A stretch of DNA of 64,000 bases from Mycobacterium sp. Z3061 (GCF_031583025.1 NZ_CP134062.1:3906001-3970000); one strand, 5' to 3'. Positions 18,827 to 34,275 are shown, counted from the first letter of the stretch. The notes: generated by a model from the sequence alone, not told the origin. Made by a program: numbers and translations.

Positions 18827-20323
18827 TCAGCTGGTCAGTTGTTCGACCAGTTCGACCGCGCTGTCCACCGAATCGAGCAGCGCACCGACGTGCGCCTTGC
18901 TGCCCCGCAGCGGCTCGAGCGTCGGGATCCGCACCAGCGAGTCGCCACCTAGATCGAAAATCACCGAGTCCCAGCTCGCCGCTGCGATGTCGGCCCCGAA
19001 CCGGCGCAGACATTCGCCACGGAAGTACGCCCGGGTGTCCGTCGGCGGATTGTCGACCGCGGCCAGCACCTGAGGCTCGGTAACCAGCCGCTTCATCGAG
19101 CCCCGCGCCACCAGCCGGTTGTACAGGCCCTTGTCCAGCCGGACGTCGGAGTACTGCAGGTCCACCAGGTGCAGGCGGGGGGCAGACCAGTTCAGGTTCT
19201 CCCGTTGCCGGAAACCTTCGAGCAGCCGCAGCTTGGCCGGCCAGTCCAGCAACTCGGCGCACTCCATCGGGTCACGTTCGAGCAGGTCGAGCACCTCGGC
19301 CCAGGTCTCCACCACGTGCGACGCGCGCGGGTCCGGGTCCCGGCTGTCGACCAGCTTGGCCACCCGATCGAGGTAGATCCGTTGCAGCGCAAGCCCGGTC
19401 AGTTCCCGGCCGTCGGCCAGCGCCACGGTCTGACGCAGCGACGGGTCGCGGCTGATCGCGTGCACCGCATGCACCGGGCGCGCCAACGCCAGGTCGGCCA
19501 GATCGATGCCTTCTTCGATCAGGTCGAGAACCAGCGCAGTGGTGCCCAGCTTGAGGTAGGTCGATGTCTCGGCCAGGTTGGCGTCGCCGATGATGACGTG
19601 CAGCCGGCGGTACCTGTCGGCGTCGGCGTGCGGTTCGTCACGGGTGTTGATGATGCCGCGCTTGAGGGTGGTCTCCAGGCCGACTTCGACCTCGATGTAG
19701 TCCGAGCGCTGTGAGAGCTGGAAGCCGGCCTCGTCCCCCGATGCGCCGATGCCTACCCGCCCGGAGCCAGTCACCACCTGCCGGGACACCAGGAAGGGGG
19801 TGAGCCCGGCGATGATGGACGAGAACGGTGTCTGCCGCGACATCAGATAGTTCTCGTGCGACCCGTAGGACGCGCCCTTGCCGTCGACGTTGTTCTTGTA
19901 GAGCTGCAGCTTCGCCGCGCCGGGGACGCTGGCCACGTGCCGGGCAGCGGCCTCCATCACGCGCTCGCCGGCTTTGTCCCAGATCACCGCATCCATCGGG
20001 TCCGTGCACTCGGGCGCGGAATACTCCGGGTGCGCGTGGTCAACGTACAGTCGCGCGCCGTTGGTGAGGATCATGTTGGCCGCGCCGACCTCGTCGGCGT
20101 CGACGACCGGGGGCGGCCCGGCCGAGCGGCTCAGATCGAAGCCGCGGGCGTCGCGCAGCGGCGACTCGACCTCGTAGTCCCAGCGGGTCCGCTTGGCGCG
20201 CTGGATGCCCGCGGCGGCCGCGTACGCGAGCACTGCCTGTGTCGAAGTGAGGATCGGGTTGGCGGTCGGGTCCGCCGGCGAGGAGATGCCGTACTCGACC
20301 TCCGTCCCGATAATCCGTTGCAT
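18827..20323 (-). CDS. dop: Deamidase/depupylase of Pup (Dop)
   Basis: The 498-residue PafA homologue has metal-binding Glu8 in GTEVEYG and the catalytic Asp95 in [15 protein letters not shown]. It also has the extra loop (about 42-80) found in Dop but not PafA. Dop converts the C-terminal Gln of Pup to Glu and also removes Pup from substrates. Conserved blocks include [17 protein letters not shown] and [19 protein letters not shown]. pup follows 93 bp downstream; a divergent membrane-protein gene lies upstream. Confidence 0.96.
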   Translation of the reverse strand: MQRIIGTEVEYGISSPADPTANPILTSTQAVLAYAAAAGIQRAKRTRWDYEVESPLRDARGFDLSRSAGPPPVVDADEVGAANMILTNGARLYVDHAHPEYSAPECTDPMDAVIWDKAGERVMEAAARHVASVPGAAKLQLYKNNVDGKGASYGSHENYLMSRQTPFSSIIAGLTPFLVSRQVVTGSGRVGIGASGDEAGFQLSQRSDYIEVEVGLETTLKRGIINTRDEPHADADRYRRLHVIIGDANLAETSTYLKLGTTALVLDLIEEGIDLADLALARPVHAVHAISRDPSLRQTVALADGRELTGLALQRIYLDRVAKLVDSRDPDPRASHVVETWAEVLDLLERDPMECAELLDWPAKLRLLEGFRQRENLNWSAPRLHLVDLQYSDVRLDKGLYNRLVARGSMKRLVTEPQVLAAVDNPPTDTRAYFRGECLRRFGADIAAASWDSVIFDLGGDSLVRIPTLEPLRGSKAHVGALLDSVDSAVELVEQLTS

Positions 20324-20403
20324 GAGTTAAAGACTACGGTCCCGCTACGGCCCCCGATCAGCAGTGGGTGCCTCGCACCGAAATCGACCCGGCCATTGCC
20401 GGT

Positions 20404-20409
20404 TAATCT
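20404..20409 (+). promoter_or_regulatory. -10 element of a likely leaderless mRNA
   Basis: TAATCT matches TANNNT and ends 8 nt before the ATG at 20418. This is the spacing typical of leaderless mycobacterial transcripts. Confidence 0.55.
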
Positions 20410-20417
20410 GAGCCGCC

Positions 20418-21611
20418 ATGAGCCCTTCACTGCGCTCGCGGGCACGCCGGGCGACGGTCACCGACGACGCTGAGAGTTGGTTTCTGCAGCGCGGTCTGCC
20501 CTCGGTGCTGACGACGCGAGGCAGGTGGCGGCGGCTGTGGTCGCGGTCGGCGCCCGTCCTGGCGGCCTATGCGGGCCTGCACTGCTGGAGCCTGCCAGTG
20601 TTTTTCCTCGCCGACGGCAGGCAGGACATCGTCATCGAGGGGACTCCTTCAGCCCGTGAGTGGGCGCTACTCGGGCTCATCGGACTGGCACCCGTGGCGA
20701 TGGCCGCTGCCGGGTGGTCGGTGTCCCGCATCGCCGATCGCCGGTACCGTGCGCTGGCGGCGACGGCGGCGGTCACCATCGTGGGCATCGTCGTCGTCAT
20801 CGAATCCGGCGCGGCCCATCTTCCGGACACGGTGGTCACCGCGGTCGTCTTCATGGTGTTGACCGGCTGCGGCGTCGGTTCCGTAGTCGGCTGGACGACG
20901 CGCATGACGCTGTCGCACCTTGCCTCGATCGGCAGCCTCGCGGTCCGGGCCCTGCCCGTGGTGTTGTTGACGACGCTGGTGTTCTTCAACGGAAACGTCT
21001 GGTTGATGTCGGCGACGATCAGCGGCGACCGTCTGGCCTTGGCGGTGCTCTTCCTCGTCGGCATCGCCGCCGCGTTCGTGGTCTCCGCGACCGCGGAGCG
21101 GGTGAAACCGATGCTTCGGTCATCGGCGGTGGCGCCCAAAGACGCTGAGCGCCTTGCCGGTACACCCTTCGAGACAATGGCTGACCCGCCCGGCCGGCCC
21201 CCGCTGACCCGGGCCGAGCGCGTCAACGTCATCTTTGTACTTGCTGCGTCGCAGCTGGCACAGATCGCTGTGGTCGCGGCGCTTACCGCTGGGATCTATG
21301 TGCTGCTCGGCCTGATCGTGCTGACGCCCGCCCTGCTCAAAGAGTGGGCGCACACCACCGACTACAACGCGACCATGCTGGGCCTGACGGTGCCGGTGCC
21401 CGATTCGCTGATCCACCTGTGTCTGTTCCTGGGCGCGCTGACATTCATGTACATCAGTGCCCGGGCGGCCGGCGACGACGATTACCGCTCGAATTTCGTC
21501 GACCCGCTGATCGACGATCTGCACGCGACGCTGACCGCCCGCAACCGCTACCGCAACAGGGTGGCAAACCCGCCGGTGACCAGTGTTGACGCCGCTGACC
21601 TGGGTGATTAG
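20418..21611 (+). CDS. Integral membrane protein (Rv2113-like)
   Basis: The 397-residue protein has about eight hydrophobic helices in two groups (about 48-215 and 270-345). A cytoplasmic loop (about 222-265) separates them, and the C-terminal tail is hydrophilic. No enzyme motif is visible. Length and position between dop and the Rv2114-like gene match M. tuberculosis Rv2113. It is divergent from dop across 94 bp and has a leaderless-type promoter. Function unknown. Confidence 0.85.
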   Translation: MSPSLRSRARRATVTDDAESWFLQRGLPSVLTTRGRWRRLWSRSAPVLAAYAGLHCWSLPVFFLADGRQDIVIEGTPSAREWALLGLIGLAPVAMAAAGWSVSRIADRRYRALAATAAVTIVGIVVVIESGAAHLPDTVVTAVVFMVLTGCGVGSVVGWTTRMTLSHLASIGSLAVRALPVVLLTTLVFFNGNVWLMSATISGDRLALAVLFLVGIAAAFVVSATAERVKPMLRSSAVAPKDAERLAGTPFETMADPPGRPPLTRAERVNVIFVLAASQLAQIAVVAALTAGIYVLLGLIVLTPALLKEWAHTTDYNATMLGLTVPVPDSLIHLCLFLGALTFMYISARAAGDDDYRSNFVDPLIDDLHATLTARNRYRNRVANPPVTSVDAADLGD

Positions 21612-21614
21612 GTT
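21609..21614 (+). promoter_or_regulatory. -10 element supporting start at 21622
   Basis: TAGGTT (TANNNT) overlaps the stop codon of the preceding gene and ends 7 nt before GTG 21622. It supports a leaderless transcript and the shorter start of the Rv2114-like gene. Confidence 0.5.
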
Positions 21615-21621
21615 CACCCTG

Positions 21622-22263
21622 GTGTCAGCCCCTCAATCTCCCTCAGCAGCCCACCAAGATTCGGGCGACCTTTCCGGAAAACGTTACGGCGAAGTGCTTC
21701 TCGTAACGCCTGGCGAGGCAGGCCCCCAAGCCACCGTCTACAACAGTTTTCCACTCAACGACTGCCCCGCCGAGCTGTGGTCGGCGCTGGACGCCCACGC
21801 CATCGCGACCGAGCACGGTGCCGCCACGGCATTGCTCAACGGCCCGCGCTACTGGCTGATGAACAGCATCGAAAAGACTCAGCAGGGCCCCCAGATCATC
21901 AAGAACTTCGGCGGCATCGACATGATCCTGCAGGCCACGGTCCTGCTCTCGTCGATGAACCCCAACCCGTACACCGTCAACCAGGTCAGCCGCAACACTG
22001 TGTTCGTCTTCGACGCCGGCCAGGAGATCTACGAACTTCAGGACCCGCACGGGCGGCAGTGGGTCATGCAGACCTGGAGTCAGGTCGTCGACCCCACGCT
22101 GTCGCGGGCCGACCTCCCTAAGCTGGGCGACCGTCTCAACCTGCCGGCGGGATGGACCTACCACTCGCGGGTGCTTCCCGAGACACTGCGCGTGGACACC
22201 ACCACGCAGGCCGCCGAGGTGCTGCAGGACGACCTGACCAACACTTATTCGCTGGTGACCTGA
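21622..22263 (+). CDS. Conserved protein of unknown function (Rv2114-like)
   Basis: The 213-residue soluble protein contains LNGPRYWLMNSIEKTQQGP near residue 75 and RQWVMQTWSQVVDP further on. No catalytic motif is recognised. The frame is open back to ATG 21583, inside the previous gene; GTG 21622 is preferred because a TAGGTT -10 hexamer lies 7 nt upstream. It converges on mpa, matching the M. tuberculosis order. Confidence 0.82.
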   Translation: MSAPQSPSAAHQDSGDLSGKRYGEVLLVTPGEAGPQATVYNSFPLNDCPAELWSALDAHAIATEHGAATALLNGPRYWLMNSIEKTQQGPQIIKNFGGIDMILQATVLLSSMNPNPYTVNQVSRNTVFVFDAGQEIYELQDPHGRQWVMQTWSQVVDPTLSRADLPKLGDRLNLPAGWTYHSRVLPETLRVDTTTQAAEVLQDDLTNTYSLVT

Positions 22264-22300
22264 CGGCTCGCGATCCAGCTGCGGTGTTTGACCGCCGCTT

Positions 22301-24130
22301 TTACAGGTACTGGCCCAGGTTCGACTCGGTGTCGATGGCCCGCGACGCACTCGAAGACTTGCCGGTGACCAGGGTGCGGATGTAGACGATCCGTTCGCCC
22401 TTCTTGCCCGAGATCCGCGCCCAGTCGTCGGGGTTCGTGGTGTTGGGCAGGTCCTCGTTCTCGGCGAACTCATCGACGATCGAATCGAGCAGATGCTGGA
22501 TGCGCAGACCCGGCTGGCCCGTCTCCAACACCGACTTGATCGCGTTCTTCTTCGCGCGGTCGACCACGTTCTGGATCATCGCCCCGGAGTTGAAGTCCTT
22601 GAAGTACATGACTTCCTTGTCGCCGTTGGCGTAGGTGACTTCCAGGAACCGGTTGTCGTCGATCTCGGCGTACATGCGCTCGACGACCTTCTCGATCATC
22701 GCCCTGATGCAGGCACCGCGGTCATCGTTGAACTCGGCCAGGTCGTCGGCGTGCACTGGCAGCGTCTCGACCAGGTACTTCGAGAAGATGTCCTGTGCGG
22801 CTTCGGCGTCCGGTCGCTCGATTTTGATCTTCACGTCCAGACGGCCGGGCCGCAGGATGGCCGGGTCGATCATGTCCTCACGGTTGGAGGCGCCGATCAC
22901 GATGACGTTCTCGAGCCCCTCCACCCCGTCGATCTCCGAGAGCAACTGCGGGACCACGGTGGTCTCGACGTCGGAGGAGACGCCGGTGCCGCGGGTGCGG
23001 AAGATCGAGTCCATCTCGTCGAAGAACACGATGACCGGGGTGCCCTCGGAGGCCTTCTCGCGGGCCCGCTGGAAGATCAGCCGGATGTGCCGCTCGGTCT
23101 CGCCGACGAACTTGTTGAGCAGCTCAGGGCCCTTGATGTTCAGGAAGTACGACTTCGCCTCGCGGGCGTCGTCGCCGCGCAGGTCGGCCATCTTCTTGGC
23201 CAGCGAGTTGGCGACGGCCTTGGCGATCAGCGTCTTGCCGCAACCGGGCGGGCCGTAGAGCAGCACGCCTTTGGGCGGACGCAAGGCGTACTCGCGGTAC
23301 AGCTCCTTGTGCAGGAACGGCAACTCGACGGCATCGCGGATCTGCTCGATCTGGCGGGTCAGACCACCGATGTCCTCGTAGCTGACGTCGGGCACCTCTT
23401 CCAGCACCAGGTCCTCGACCTCGGCCTTGGGAATGCGCTCAAAGGCGTAACCGGCCTTGGTGTCGACCAATAGCGAGTCGCCCGGGCGCAGCCGGCGCGG
23501 CCGGGTGTCGTCGTTGAGCGCGTCGGGGTGGCCTTCCGGCAGATCCTCGGCGACCAGCGGCTCGGCCAGCCACACGATGCGCTCCTCGTCGGCGTGGCCG
23601 ACCACCAACGCACGGTGACCGTCAGCCAGCAACTCCCGCAGCGTGGAGATCTCGCCCACCGACTCGTATGTCCCGGCCTCGACCACCGTCAGCGCCTCGT
23701 TGAGCCGGACCGTCTGGCCCTTCCTCAAGACGGAGGTGTCGATGTTGGGTGAGCACGTCAGCCGCATCTTGCGGCCGGAGGTGAACACGTCGACGGTGTC
23801 ATCGTCGTGAGTCCCCAACAGCACCCCGTAGCCGCTCGGCGGCTGTCCCAGCCGATCGACTTCCTCCCGAAGCGCCAATAGCTGCTGGCGGGCCTCTTTA
23901 AGAGTTTCCATTAATTTGGAATTGCGAGCCGCGAGCGAGTCGATTCGAGCTTCGAGCTGATGCACGTCGCGCGCCGAACGCGCGGGGCTCTGGTGGCCGA
24001 CCGCGTTATCGAGTTGCTCGCGCAGGGCCGCGGCCTCACGCCGCAGCTGTTCAAGTTCGGCAGCGTCGTCGCTGGACAGGGGGATATCGCGAGGGGTCTT
24101 GAATGCTTCAGAACGCTCTGAGTCACCCAT
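22301..24130 (-). CDS. mpa: Proteasome-associated AAA ATPase Mpa (ARC)
   Basis: The 609-residue protein has a coiled coil (about 20-95) that binds Pup, two OB folds (about 98-245) and an AAA domain. Walker A is GPPGCGKT at 293-300 and Walker B is [10 protein letters not shown]. The C-terminal QYL docks onto the 20S proteasome and opens its gate. Mpa unfolds pupylated proteins and threads them into PrcBA. The ATG at 24128-24130 is chosen because AAAGGAG lies 8 nt before it; an upstream ATG at 24178 has no such site. Confidence 0.97.
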   Translation of the reverse strand: MGDSERSEAFKTPRDIPLSSDDAAELEQLRREAAALREQLDNAVGHQSPARSARDVHQLEARIDSLAARNSKLMETLKEARQQLLALREEVDRLGQPPSGYGVLLGTHDDDTVDVFTSGRKMRLTCSPNIDTSVLRKGQTVRLNEALTVVEAGTYESVGEISTLRELLADGHRALVVGHADEERIVWLAEPLVAEDLPEGHPDALNDDTRPRRLRPGDSLLVDTKAGYAFERIPKAEVEDLVLEEVPDVSYEDIGGLTRQIEQIRDAVELPFLHKELYREYALRPPKGVLLYGPPGCGKTLIAKAVANSLAKKMADLRGDDAREAKSYFLNIKGPELLNKFVGETERHIRLIFQRAREKASEGTPVIVFFDEMDSIFRTRGTGVSSDVETTVVPQLLSEIDGVEGLENVIVIGASNREDMIDPAILRPGRLDVKIKIERPDAEAAQDIFSKYLVETLPVHADDLAEFNDDRGACIRAMIEKVVERMYAEIDDNRFLEVTYANGDKEVMYFKDFNSGAMIQNVVDRAKKNAIKSVLETGQPGLRIQHLLDSIVDEFAENEDLPNTTNPDDWARISGKKGERIVYIRTLVTGKSSSASRAIDTESNLGQYL

Positions 24131-24249
24131 GTTGCGCTCCTTTCCCGCACCAGGAATAGGTGTGGCGGATACCCCCAACGCTACCGGTCAACCACGATCG
24201 ATGTGCGCAGTCAAATGCCGTTTGAAAGTTACAAGTTGGGTCACGCTGG

Positions 24250-24255
24250 TAATCT
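24250..24255 (+). promoter_or_regulatory. Probable -10 element upstream of the lppK transcript
   Basis: TAATCT lies about 34 nt before the GTG of a 34-codon ORF and 150 nt before lppK. A transcript starting just after it would carry that ORF first. No clear -35 element at 17-bp spacing is seen. Confidence 0.4.
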
Positions 24256-24288
24256 CGGCTTCTATTCGGGGCGAGCGAAAGGACTTCT

Positions 24289-24393
24289 GTGACCACGAAA
24301 TCCCTAGCCACAGCCGTTCTGACCTTCACGTTCGACCCCGTGGTGGGCCCCGATGTGAATTGCACCGCAGTCGGCTCCACAGCCTGCGATTGA
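24289..24393 (+). CDS. Small upstream ORF (34 residues) before lppK
   Basis: GTG 24289 follows AAAGGA by 5 nt and opens a 34-codon frame ending in TGA 24391-24393, 11 nt before the lppK ATG. The peptide reads [20 protein letters not shown], then [14 protein letters not shown]. It has no signal peptide or membrane helix. The ribosome site is better than that of lppK, which suggests translation of this ORF controls or feeds lppK. I do not recognise a family. It could be a leader peptide, a small protein or chance. Confidence 0.45.
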   Translation: MTTKSLATAVLTFTFDPVVGPDVNCTAVGSTACD

Positions 24394-24404
24394 GCCTGTC
24401 CCGG

Positions 24405-25031
24405 ATGTCCGGCAACATCTGCGTAACGCTGCGCACCGCCGTCACGGCGGCGGTGGTGGTGCTGGCGACCGCCTGCTCGCACAACACGGCGCGGCAGCTG
24501 GACTCGTCCCAGACGCCGGGGCCACCACCGTCCTCGATCACCGTTGCGGCTCCACCGAGCGCTCCCCTGCCAGCGCCCGAAGCCCTTACCGATGTGCTGG
24601 TTCGCCTCGCCGACCCGGCCGTCCCGGGGAGCAACAAACTCAACCTCGTGCAAGGCTCGACGCCGGAGGCGGCCGCGGCGCTGGACAGGTTCACCAATGC
24701 CGCGCGCGACGGCGGCTACCTGCCCATGACGTTCACCGCGAACAACGTCGCATGGTCGGCCACCGATCCGTCTTGCGTCCTGGCCACCGTCGTCGTCACG
24801 ACCGCGAATCCCGACCGCCGGGAATTCACCTTCCCGATGGAGTTCGTCCCCAACCAGGGAAATTGGCAGCTGTCCCGCAAGACCGCGGAGATGCTGCTGG
24901 CTCTGCAGAACTCCCGCAGTTCGACGGCCTCGTCGTCGGCTCCGGCCCCATCGCCCGTCCCGTCACCGAGTTCTCCTGCGTCCCCCGGCCCGGCGGCCGG
25001 GCCAACACTGACGCCGTCGCCGACGCCCTGA
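24405..25031 (+). CDS. lppK: Lipoprotein LppK
   Basis: The 208-residue protein has a signal peptide (about 1-23) ending in VLATAC. The Cys fits a lipid-attachment site, although position -3 is Ala, not the usual Leu. A conserved domain follows (about 55-165; [19 protein letters not shown] and [18 protein letters not shown]), then a Ser/Pro/Ala-rich tail. It should be anchored on the outer face of the membrane. ATG 24405 has no strong ribosome site. DUF503 and trmI follow, as in M. tuberculosis. Confidence 0.88.
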   Translation: MSGNICVTLRTAVTAAVVVLATACSHNTARQLDSSQTPGPPPSSITVAAPPSAPLPAPEALTDVLVRLADPAVPGSNKLNLVQGSTPEAAAALDRFTNAARDGGYLPMTFTANNVAWSATDPSCVLATVVVTTANPDRREFTFPMEFVPNQGNWQLSRKTAEMLLALQNSRSSTASSSAPAPSPVPSPSSPASPGPAAGPTLTPSPTP

Positions 25032-25035
25032 GCGC

Positions 25036-25329
25036 ATGTGGATCGGTTGGCTCGAATTCGACGTGCTCTTGGGCGACGTGCGCTCCCTCAAACAGAAGCG
25101 GTCGGTGATCCGGCCGGTCGTCGCCGAGTTGCAGCGCAAGTTCAGCGTCTCGGCGGCGGAGACCGATTCGCACGAGCTGCACCGGCGCGCCGGCATCGGC
25201 GTCGCCATGGTGTCGCGGGACCGGGCCCACGCGGTGGACGTCCTCGACGCGGCAGAGAGGTTGGTCGCGGCGCACCCGGAGTTCGAGTTGCTGTCGGTGC
25301 GGCGGGGGCTGAACCGAAGCGATGACTGA
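25036..25329 (+). CDS. DUF503 (YlxP-like) protein
   Basis: The 97-residue protein begins MWIGWLEFDVLLGDVRSLKQ, followed by KRSVIRPVVAELQRKF, the family signature. It has an alternating beta/alpha pattern typical of a small ferredoxin-like fold. It starts 4 bp after lppK and is probably cotranscribed. Members often sit near translation genes in other bacteria; the role is not known. It corresponds to Rv2117. Confidence 0.88.
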   Translation: MWIGWLEFDVLLGDVRSLKQKRSVIRPVVAELQRKFSVSAAETDSHELHRRAGIGVAMVSRDRAHAVDVLDAAERLVAAHPEFELLSVRRGLNRSDD

Positions 25330-27132
<1,803 letters not shown>

Positions 27133-27210
27133 GCCGACAGCCGTTCCCAATTTGATTGCCGGGCAGAGCACTTCGTTTGCGTGAGGCGATGACCATCAAA
27201 CGATGGAGAA

Positions 27211-28587
27211 TCAGTCGAGCGGTGACATCTCCTGCAGCACCGTGGGAATCAGCTCACTGACCGTGGGATGGATGTGCATGGTGCGCGACAGCGTCGTGTA
27301 GGGCGCCTTCGCCGACATCACGTCCAGTACGCAGTGCACGGCCTCGTCGCCACCTACGCCGAAAATGGCGGCGCCCAGGATCTCGTCGGTGTCGGCGTCG
27401 ACGACGACCTTCATAAACCCTTGCGTTTCACCCTTTTCGACCGCTCGCCCGACACGGGTCATCGGCCGCTTGCCCACCAGCACCTTGCGGCCGGCGGCAC
27501 GGGCCTGCTCGACGGTCATGCCCGCCCGCCCCAGCGGCGGGTCGATGTAGAGCGCATAGGTGGTGATGCGGTCACTGACCCGGCGCGGATCGTCATCGAG
27601 CAGGTTCGCCGCGACGATCTCGAAATCGTTGTAGGAGGTGTGGGTGAAGGCGCCTTTGCCGTTGCAGTCACCGAGTGCCCAGATGTGGTCGACGTTGGTC
27701 TTGAGCTGATCGTCGACCACGATGTAGCCCCGGGCGTCAGTCTGCACGCCGGCCGCCGCCAGGCCCAGGTCGTCGGTGTTCGGCTGGCGCCCCACCGCCA
27801 GCAACAGGTGGCTGCCCGCGACGGGCTCCGCCCCGGAAGCCGGTGTGAGCTCAAAACCCTTATCGGTCTTGGCAATCCGCACATCGTCAGCGCCGGTGAG
27901 GACGTCGATACCCTCACCCTCCAGGATCTCCCGGATGGTGGCCGAGACGTCCTCGTCCTCACGTGAGGCGAGGCGGGGCCCCCGCTCGACGACGGTGACG
28001 CGCGCACCGAACCTGCGGTACATCTGGGCGAACTCGAGCGCGATGTAGCTTCCGCCCACTACGACGAGATGCTCGGGCACCGTGTCGAGATCCATGATCG
28101 TCACGTTGGTCAGGTAGTCGACCTCGTCGAGGCCGGGGATGTTCGGTATCACGGCCCGGCCGCCGACGTTGAGGAAGATCCGGTCGCCCCGGAGAAGCTC
28201 GTCACCGACCCTGATGGTGTGCGGGTCCTCGAAGCGGGCGTGCCCGCGAAAGAAGGTGGTGCCGTCCATGCCGTCCAACCATTTTTCGACGCCGTGGCGG
28301 TCCTTGAGCATGATGTCGTCTTTGCGGGCCTTGACTTTCGCCATGTCGACGGTGACCGGCCCGGTCCCGACGCCGTACTCGGCGCCCCGGCGTGCCAGGT
28401 GCGCGGCGTGCGCACTGGCGACCAGCGTCTTGGTCGGGATGCAGCCGTAGTTGACGCAGGTGCCGCCGACGTGCTGGCGCTCGATGACCGCGACCCGCTG
28501 CCCTGCAGCGCTTAGCCGGCCTGCGAGCGGCGGTCCAGCCTGACCGGCCCCGACGATGATTGCGTCGAATCGCCGGGTTTCTGTCAC
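27211..28587 (-). CDS. FAD-dependent disulfide oxidoreductase, RclA/MerA-like
   Basis: The 458-residue pyridine nucleotide-disulfide oxidoreductase has FAD motif GAGQAG at 13-18 and a redox-active Cys44-x4-Cys49 (CVNYGC). The NAD(P)H motif is VVVGGSYIALEFAQ (about 175-188), the second FAD motif is ALGDCNGKGA, and a dimerisation domain ends in the catalytic HIHPT (His440). It lacks the paired C-terminal cysteines of true mercuric reductases, so RclA-like function in oxidant or copper stress is more likely. M. tuberculosis has no gene at this position. Its ATG overlaps the DUF4126 stop by 4 bp, indicating cotranscription. Confidence 0.85.
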   Translation of the reverse strand: MTETRRFDAIIVGAGQAGPPLAGRLSAAGQRVAVIERQHVGGTCVNYGCIPTKTLVASAHAAHLARRGAEYGVGTGPVTVDMAKVKARKDDIMLKDRHGVEKWLDGMDGTTFFRGHARFEDPHTIRVGDELLRGDRIFLNVGGRAVIPNIPGLDEVDYLTNVTIMDLDTVPEHLVVVGGSYIALEFAQMYRRFGARVTVVERGPRLASREDEDVSATIREILEGEGIDVLTGADDVRIAKTDKGFELTPASGAEPVAGSHLLLAVGRQPNTDDLGLAAAGVQTDARGYIVVDDQLKTNVDHIWALGDCNGKGAFTHTSYNDFEIVAANLLDDDPRRVSDRITTYALYIDPPLGRAGMTVEQARAAGRKVLVGKRPMTRVGRAVEKGETQGFMKVVVDADTDEILGAAIFGVGGDEAVHCVLDVMSAKAPYTTLSRTMHIHPTVSELIPTVLQEMSPLD

Positions 28588-29066
28588 AGTGCGGCTGCCG
28601 CAGCGACGATGGCGAAGGCGCCCAGCACCGCGACGGCGTCCTCCAGCAGCGCGATCGGCAGGTCATGGCCGCCGTTCTTGGCGACCAGCGCGCGGCGAGC
28701 CTGGAACCCGCCTATCGTGCCCAGCACCGCGCCGACGATTCCGGCGCCCAGCGCCGCCCACTTGTGTCCCCAGGCGGTGCCGATGACCGCCGCGGCGAAC
28801 CCACCCATGATGAGGCGGACGGCGAAGACCGGCGGGGCGGTGCGCGGCGGCGTCTTTGGCAGCTTGTCGTTCACGAGTTCGGCGACTGCAAGCAGGCTCA
28901 GGATCACCACCGTCACCAGGTTTCCCACCCAGGACGCCCAGGTGCCGTGCAGATTGAGCCAGCTGAGGAAGACCGCCCAGGAGACCGCGGCCGGAGCGGT
29001 CAGCGACCGCAACCCGGCGACGACACCGATCAACAGAGCGAGAAGAAGAACGAGAACCTGCGTCAC
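28584..29066 (-). CDS. DUF4126 integral membrane protein (Rv2120c-like)
   Basis: The 160-residue protein has about four hydrophobic helices (3-19, 42-64, 85-120 and 138-159) and an internal similarity typical of DUF4126. No catalytic motif is visible. The GTG at 29064-29066 follows AGGAGGG. That ribosome site adjoins one arm of an inverted repeat in the leader. It is the first gene of a two-gene unit with the RclA-like flavoprotein. Confidence 0.85.
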   Translation of the reverse strand: MTQVLVLLLALLIGVVAGLRSLTAPAAVSWAVFLSWLNLHGTWASWVGNLVTVVILSLLAVAELVNDKLPKTPPRTAPPVFAVRLIMGGFAAAVIGTAWGHKWAALGAGIVGAVLGTIGGFQARRALVAKNGGHDLPIALLEDAVAVLGAFAIVAAAAAL

Positions 29067-29077
29067 AGCGATCCCTC

Positions 29078-29141
29078 CTGGGACAGACGTACAGCCTGGC
29101 GACGATAACGGGAAAGCCCTTACCCATCACAGCTGTCCCAG
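29078..29141 (-). promoter_or_regulatory. Inverted repeat next to the DUF4126 ribosome site
   Basis: CTGGGACAG (29078-29086) and CTGTCCCAG (29133-29141) are perfect 9-bp complements 46 bp apart. In the transcript the downstream arm runs directly into the GAGGG ribosome site, so pairing could limit ribosome access. Confidence 0.35.
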
Positions 29142-29176
29142 CGGGACGCTAACACAGCTACGGGCCGGGCACAGGG

Positions 29177-30022
29177 TCAGAAACGGCAGAACCTGATGTC
29201 GGATGCCAGGATCGCTTTGGCTCCGATGGCGGCGAGTTCGTCCATGATGCCGTTGACGCCGCGGCGCGGCACCAGTGCCCGGACGGCAACCCAGTCCGGG
29301 TCGGCGAGCGGCGCGATCGTCGGCGACTCGAGTCCCGGCGTGATCGACGTGGCCTGGTCCAGCGCCGAACGCGGGCAGTCGTAGTCGAGCATCAGGTACT
29401 GCTGACCGAAAACGACGCCCTGCACCCGCGCCACCAATTGGTCGCGGGCCGCGCTGGTCTGGTCCTGCGCGCGTTCGATCAACACCGCCTCCGAATCACA
29501 CAGCGGCTCCCCGAAGGCAACCAGATCGTGCAGGCTCAGCGTGCGGCCCGAACCCACGACATCGGCGATGGCGTCGGCGACCCCGAGTTGCACCGAAATC
29601 TCCACCGCGCCGTCGAGCCTGATCACTGTGGCGTCAATTCCTTTGGCGGCCAGGTCTTTTCGTACCAAATTGGGATAGGCGGTGGCGATCCGTTTGCCCG
29701 CCAGGTCGCCGACAGTCCAGTCCCGCCCGGCCGGTCCGGCGTAACGGAATTTGGAGGACCCGAAGCCCAACGCCAGCCGCTCGCGAACCGGCGCATCGGA
29801 ATCCAGCGCCAGATCCCGTCCGGTGATCCCGAGGTCGAGTTCCCCGGAGCCGACATAGATGGCGATGTCTTTGGGCCGGAGGAAGAAGAACTCGACGTTG
29901 TTGAGCGGGTCGATGACGGTGAGGTCTTTGGGATCGGTGCGACGGCGGTAGCCGGCCTCGGAGAGGATCTCGCTGGCCGGTTCGCTCAGCGCGCCCTTGT
30001 TGGGCACCGCGATGCGCAGCAT
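29177..30022 (-). CDS. hisG: ATP phosphoribosyltransferase HisG
   Basis: The 281-residue enzyme catalyses the first step of histidine synthesis, joining ATP and PRPP. It is the long form, with a C-terminal ACT-like domain (about 210-281) for feedback inhibition by histidine. The periplasmic-binding-like catalytic domains include the family blocks [13 protein letters not shown] and [12 protein letters not shown]. The ATG at 30020-30022 is chosen over an upstream frame because the product then starts [12 protein letters not shown]. It follows hisE with a 2-bp gap. Confidence 0.95.
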   Translation of the reverse strand: MLRIAVPNKGALSEPASEILSEAGYRRRTDPKDLTVIDPLNNVEFFFLRPKDIAIYVGSGELDLGITGRDLALDSDAPVRERLALGFGSSKFRYAGPAGRDWTVGDLAGKRIATAYPNLVRKDLAAKGIDATVIRLDGAVEISVQLGVADAIADVVGSGRTLSLHDLVAFGEPLCDSEAVLIERAQDQTSAARDQLVARVQGVVFGQQYLMLDYDCPRSALDQATSITPGLESPTIAPLADPDWVAVRALVPRRGVNGIMDELAAIGAKAILASDIRFCRF

Positions 30023-30024
30023 GC

Positions 30025-30288
30025 TCACAGCTTCCGGTAGATGTCGTCGAGGGACAGCCCGCGGGAGATCATCAGCACCTGCGTCCAGTACAGCAACTGG
30101 CTGATCTCCTCGGCCAACGCCTCGTCGGGTTCGTGCTCGGCGGCCAGCCACACCTCGCCGGCCTCCTCCAGGATCTTCTTGCCCAGTGTGTGCACGCCCG
30201 CGTCCAACGCGGCGACCGTGGCGCTGCCGGCCGGCCGGGTGCGGGCACGTTCACCGAGTTGGGCGAACAGCTCCTCGAAGGTCTTCAC
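30025..30288 (-). CDS. hisE: Phosphoribosyl-ATP pyrophosphatase HisE
   Basis: The 87-residue helical protein of the MazG-like superfamily carries [13 protein letters not shown] and [13 protein letters not shown], whose acidic residues bind magnesium. It hydrolyses phosphoribosyl-ATP in the second step of histidine synthesis. GTG 30288 is the best standard start. The conserved peptide may begin 4-5 codons earlier (KQSLV), but no ATG, GTG or TTG precedes those codons, so the start is uncertain. It forms a unit with hisG. PPE37, which follows hisE in M. tuberculosis, is absent here. Confidence 0.92.
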   Translation of the reverse strand: MKTFEELFAQLGERARTRPAGSATVAALDAGVHTLGKKILEEAGEVWLAAEHEPDEALAEEISQLLYWTQVLMISRGLSLDDIYRKL

Positions 30289-30335
30289 GACCAGCGATTG
30301 TTTCAGACGTCGGCGCAACCGGCCGCGGGTAGGGC

Positions 30336-34082
<3,747 letters not shown>

Positions 34083-34275
34083 ATACGTTCCTTCCATAGC
34101 GGAAGGCGTCCTTAACTCTGCCGAGCGTGGCGGATGCCGGGTTAACCGGAAATCCGTTGCAACGCCTCTCGACCAAAAAAGTCTACGTCGTCACCCGACA
34201 CCTGGACGCCCAGATCGACTCGACCCGCTCGCCGAACGCGGCATCCTTGGGCGCCAGCCAGCGAATCTAGTCGGC

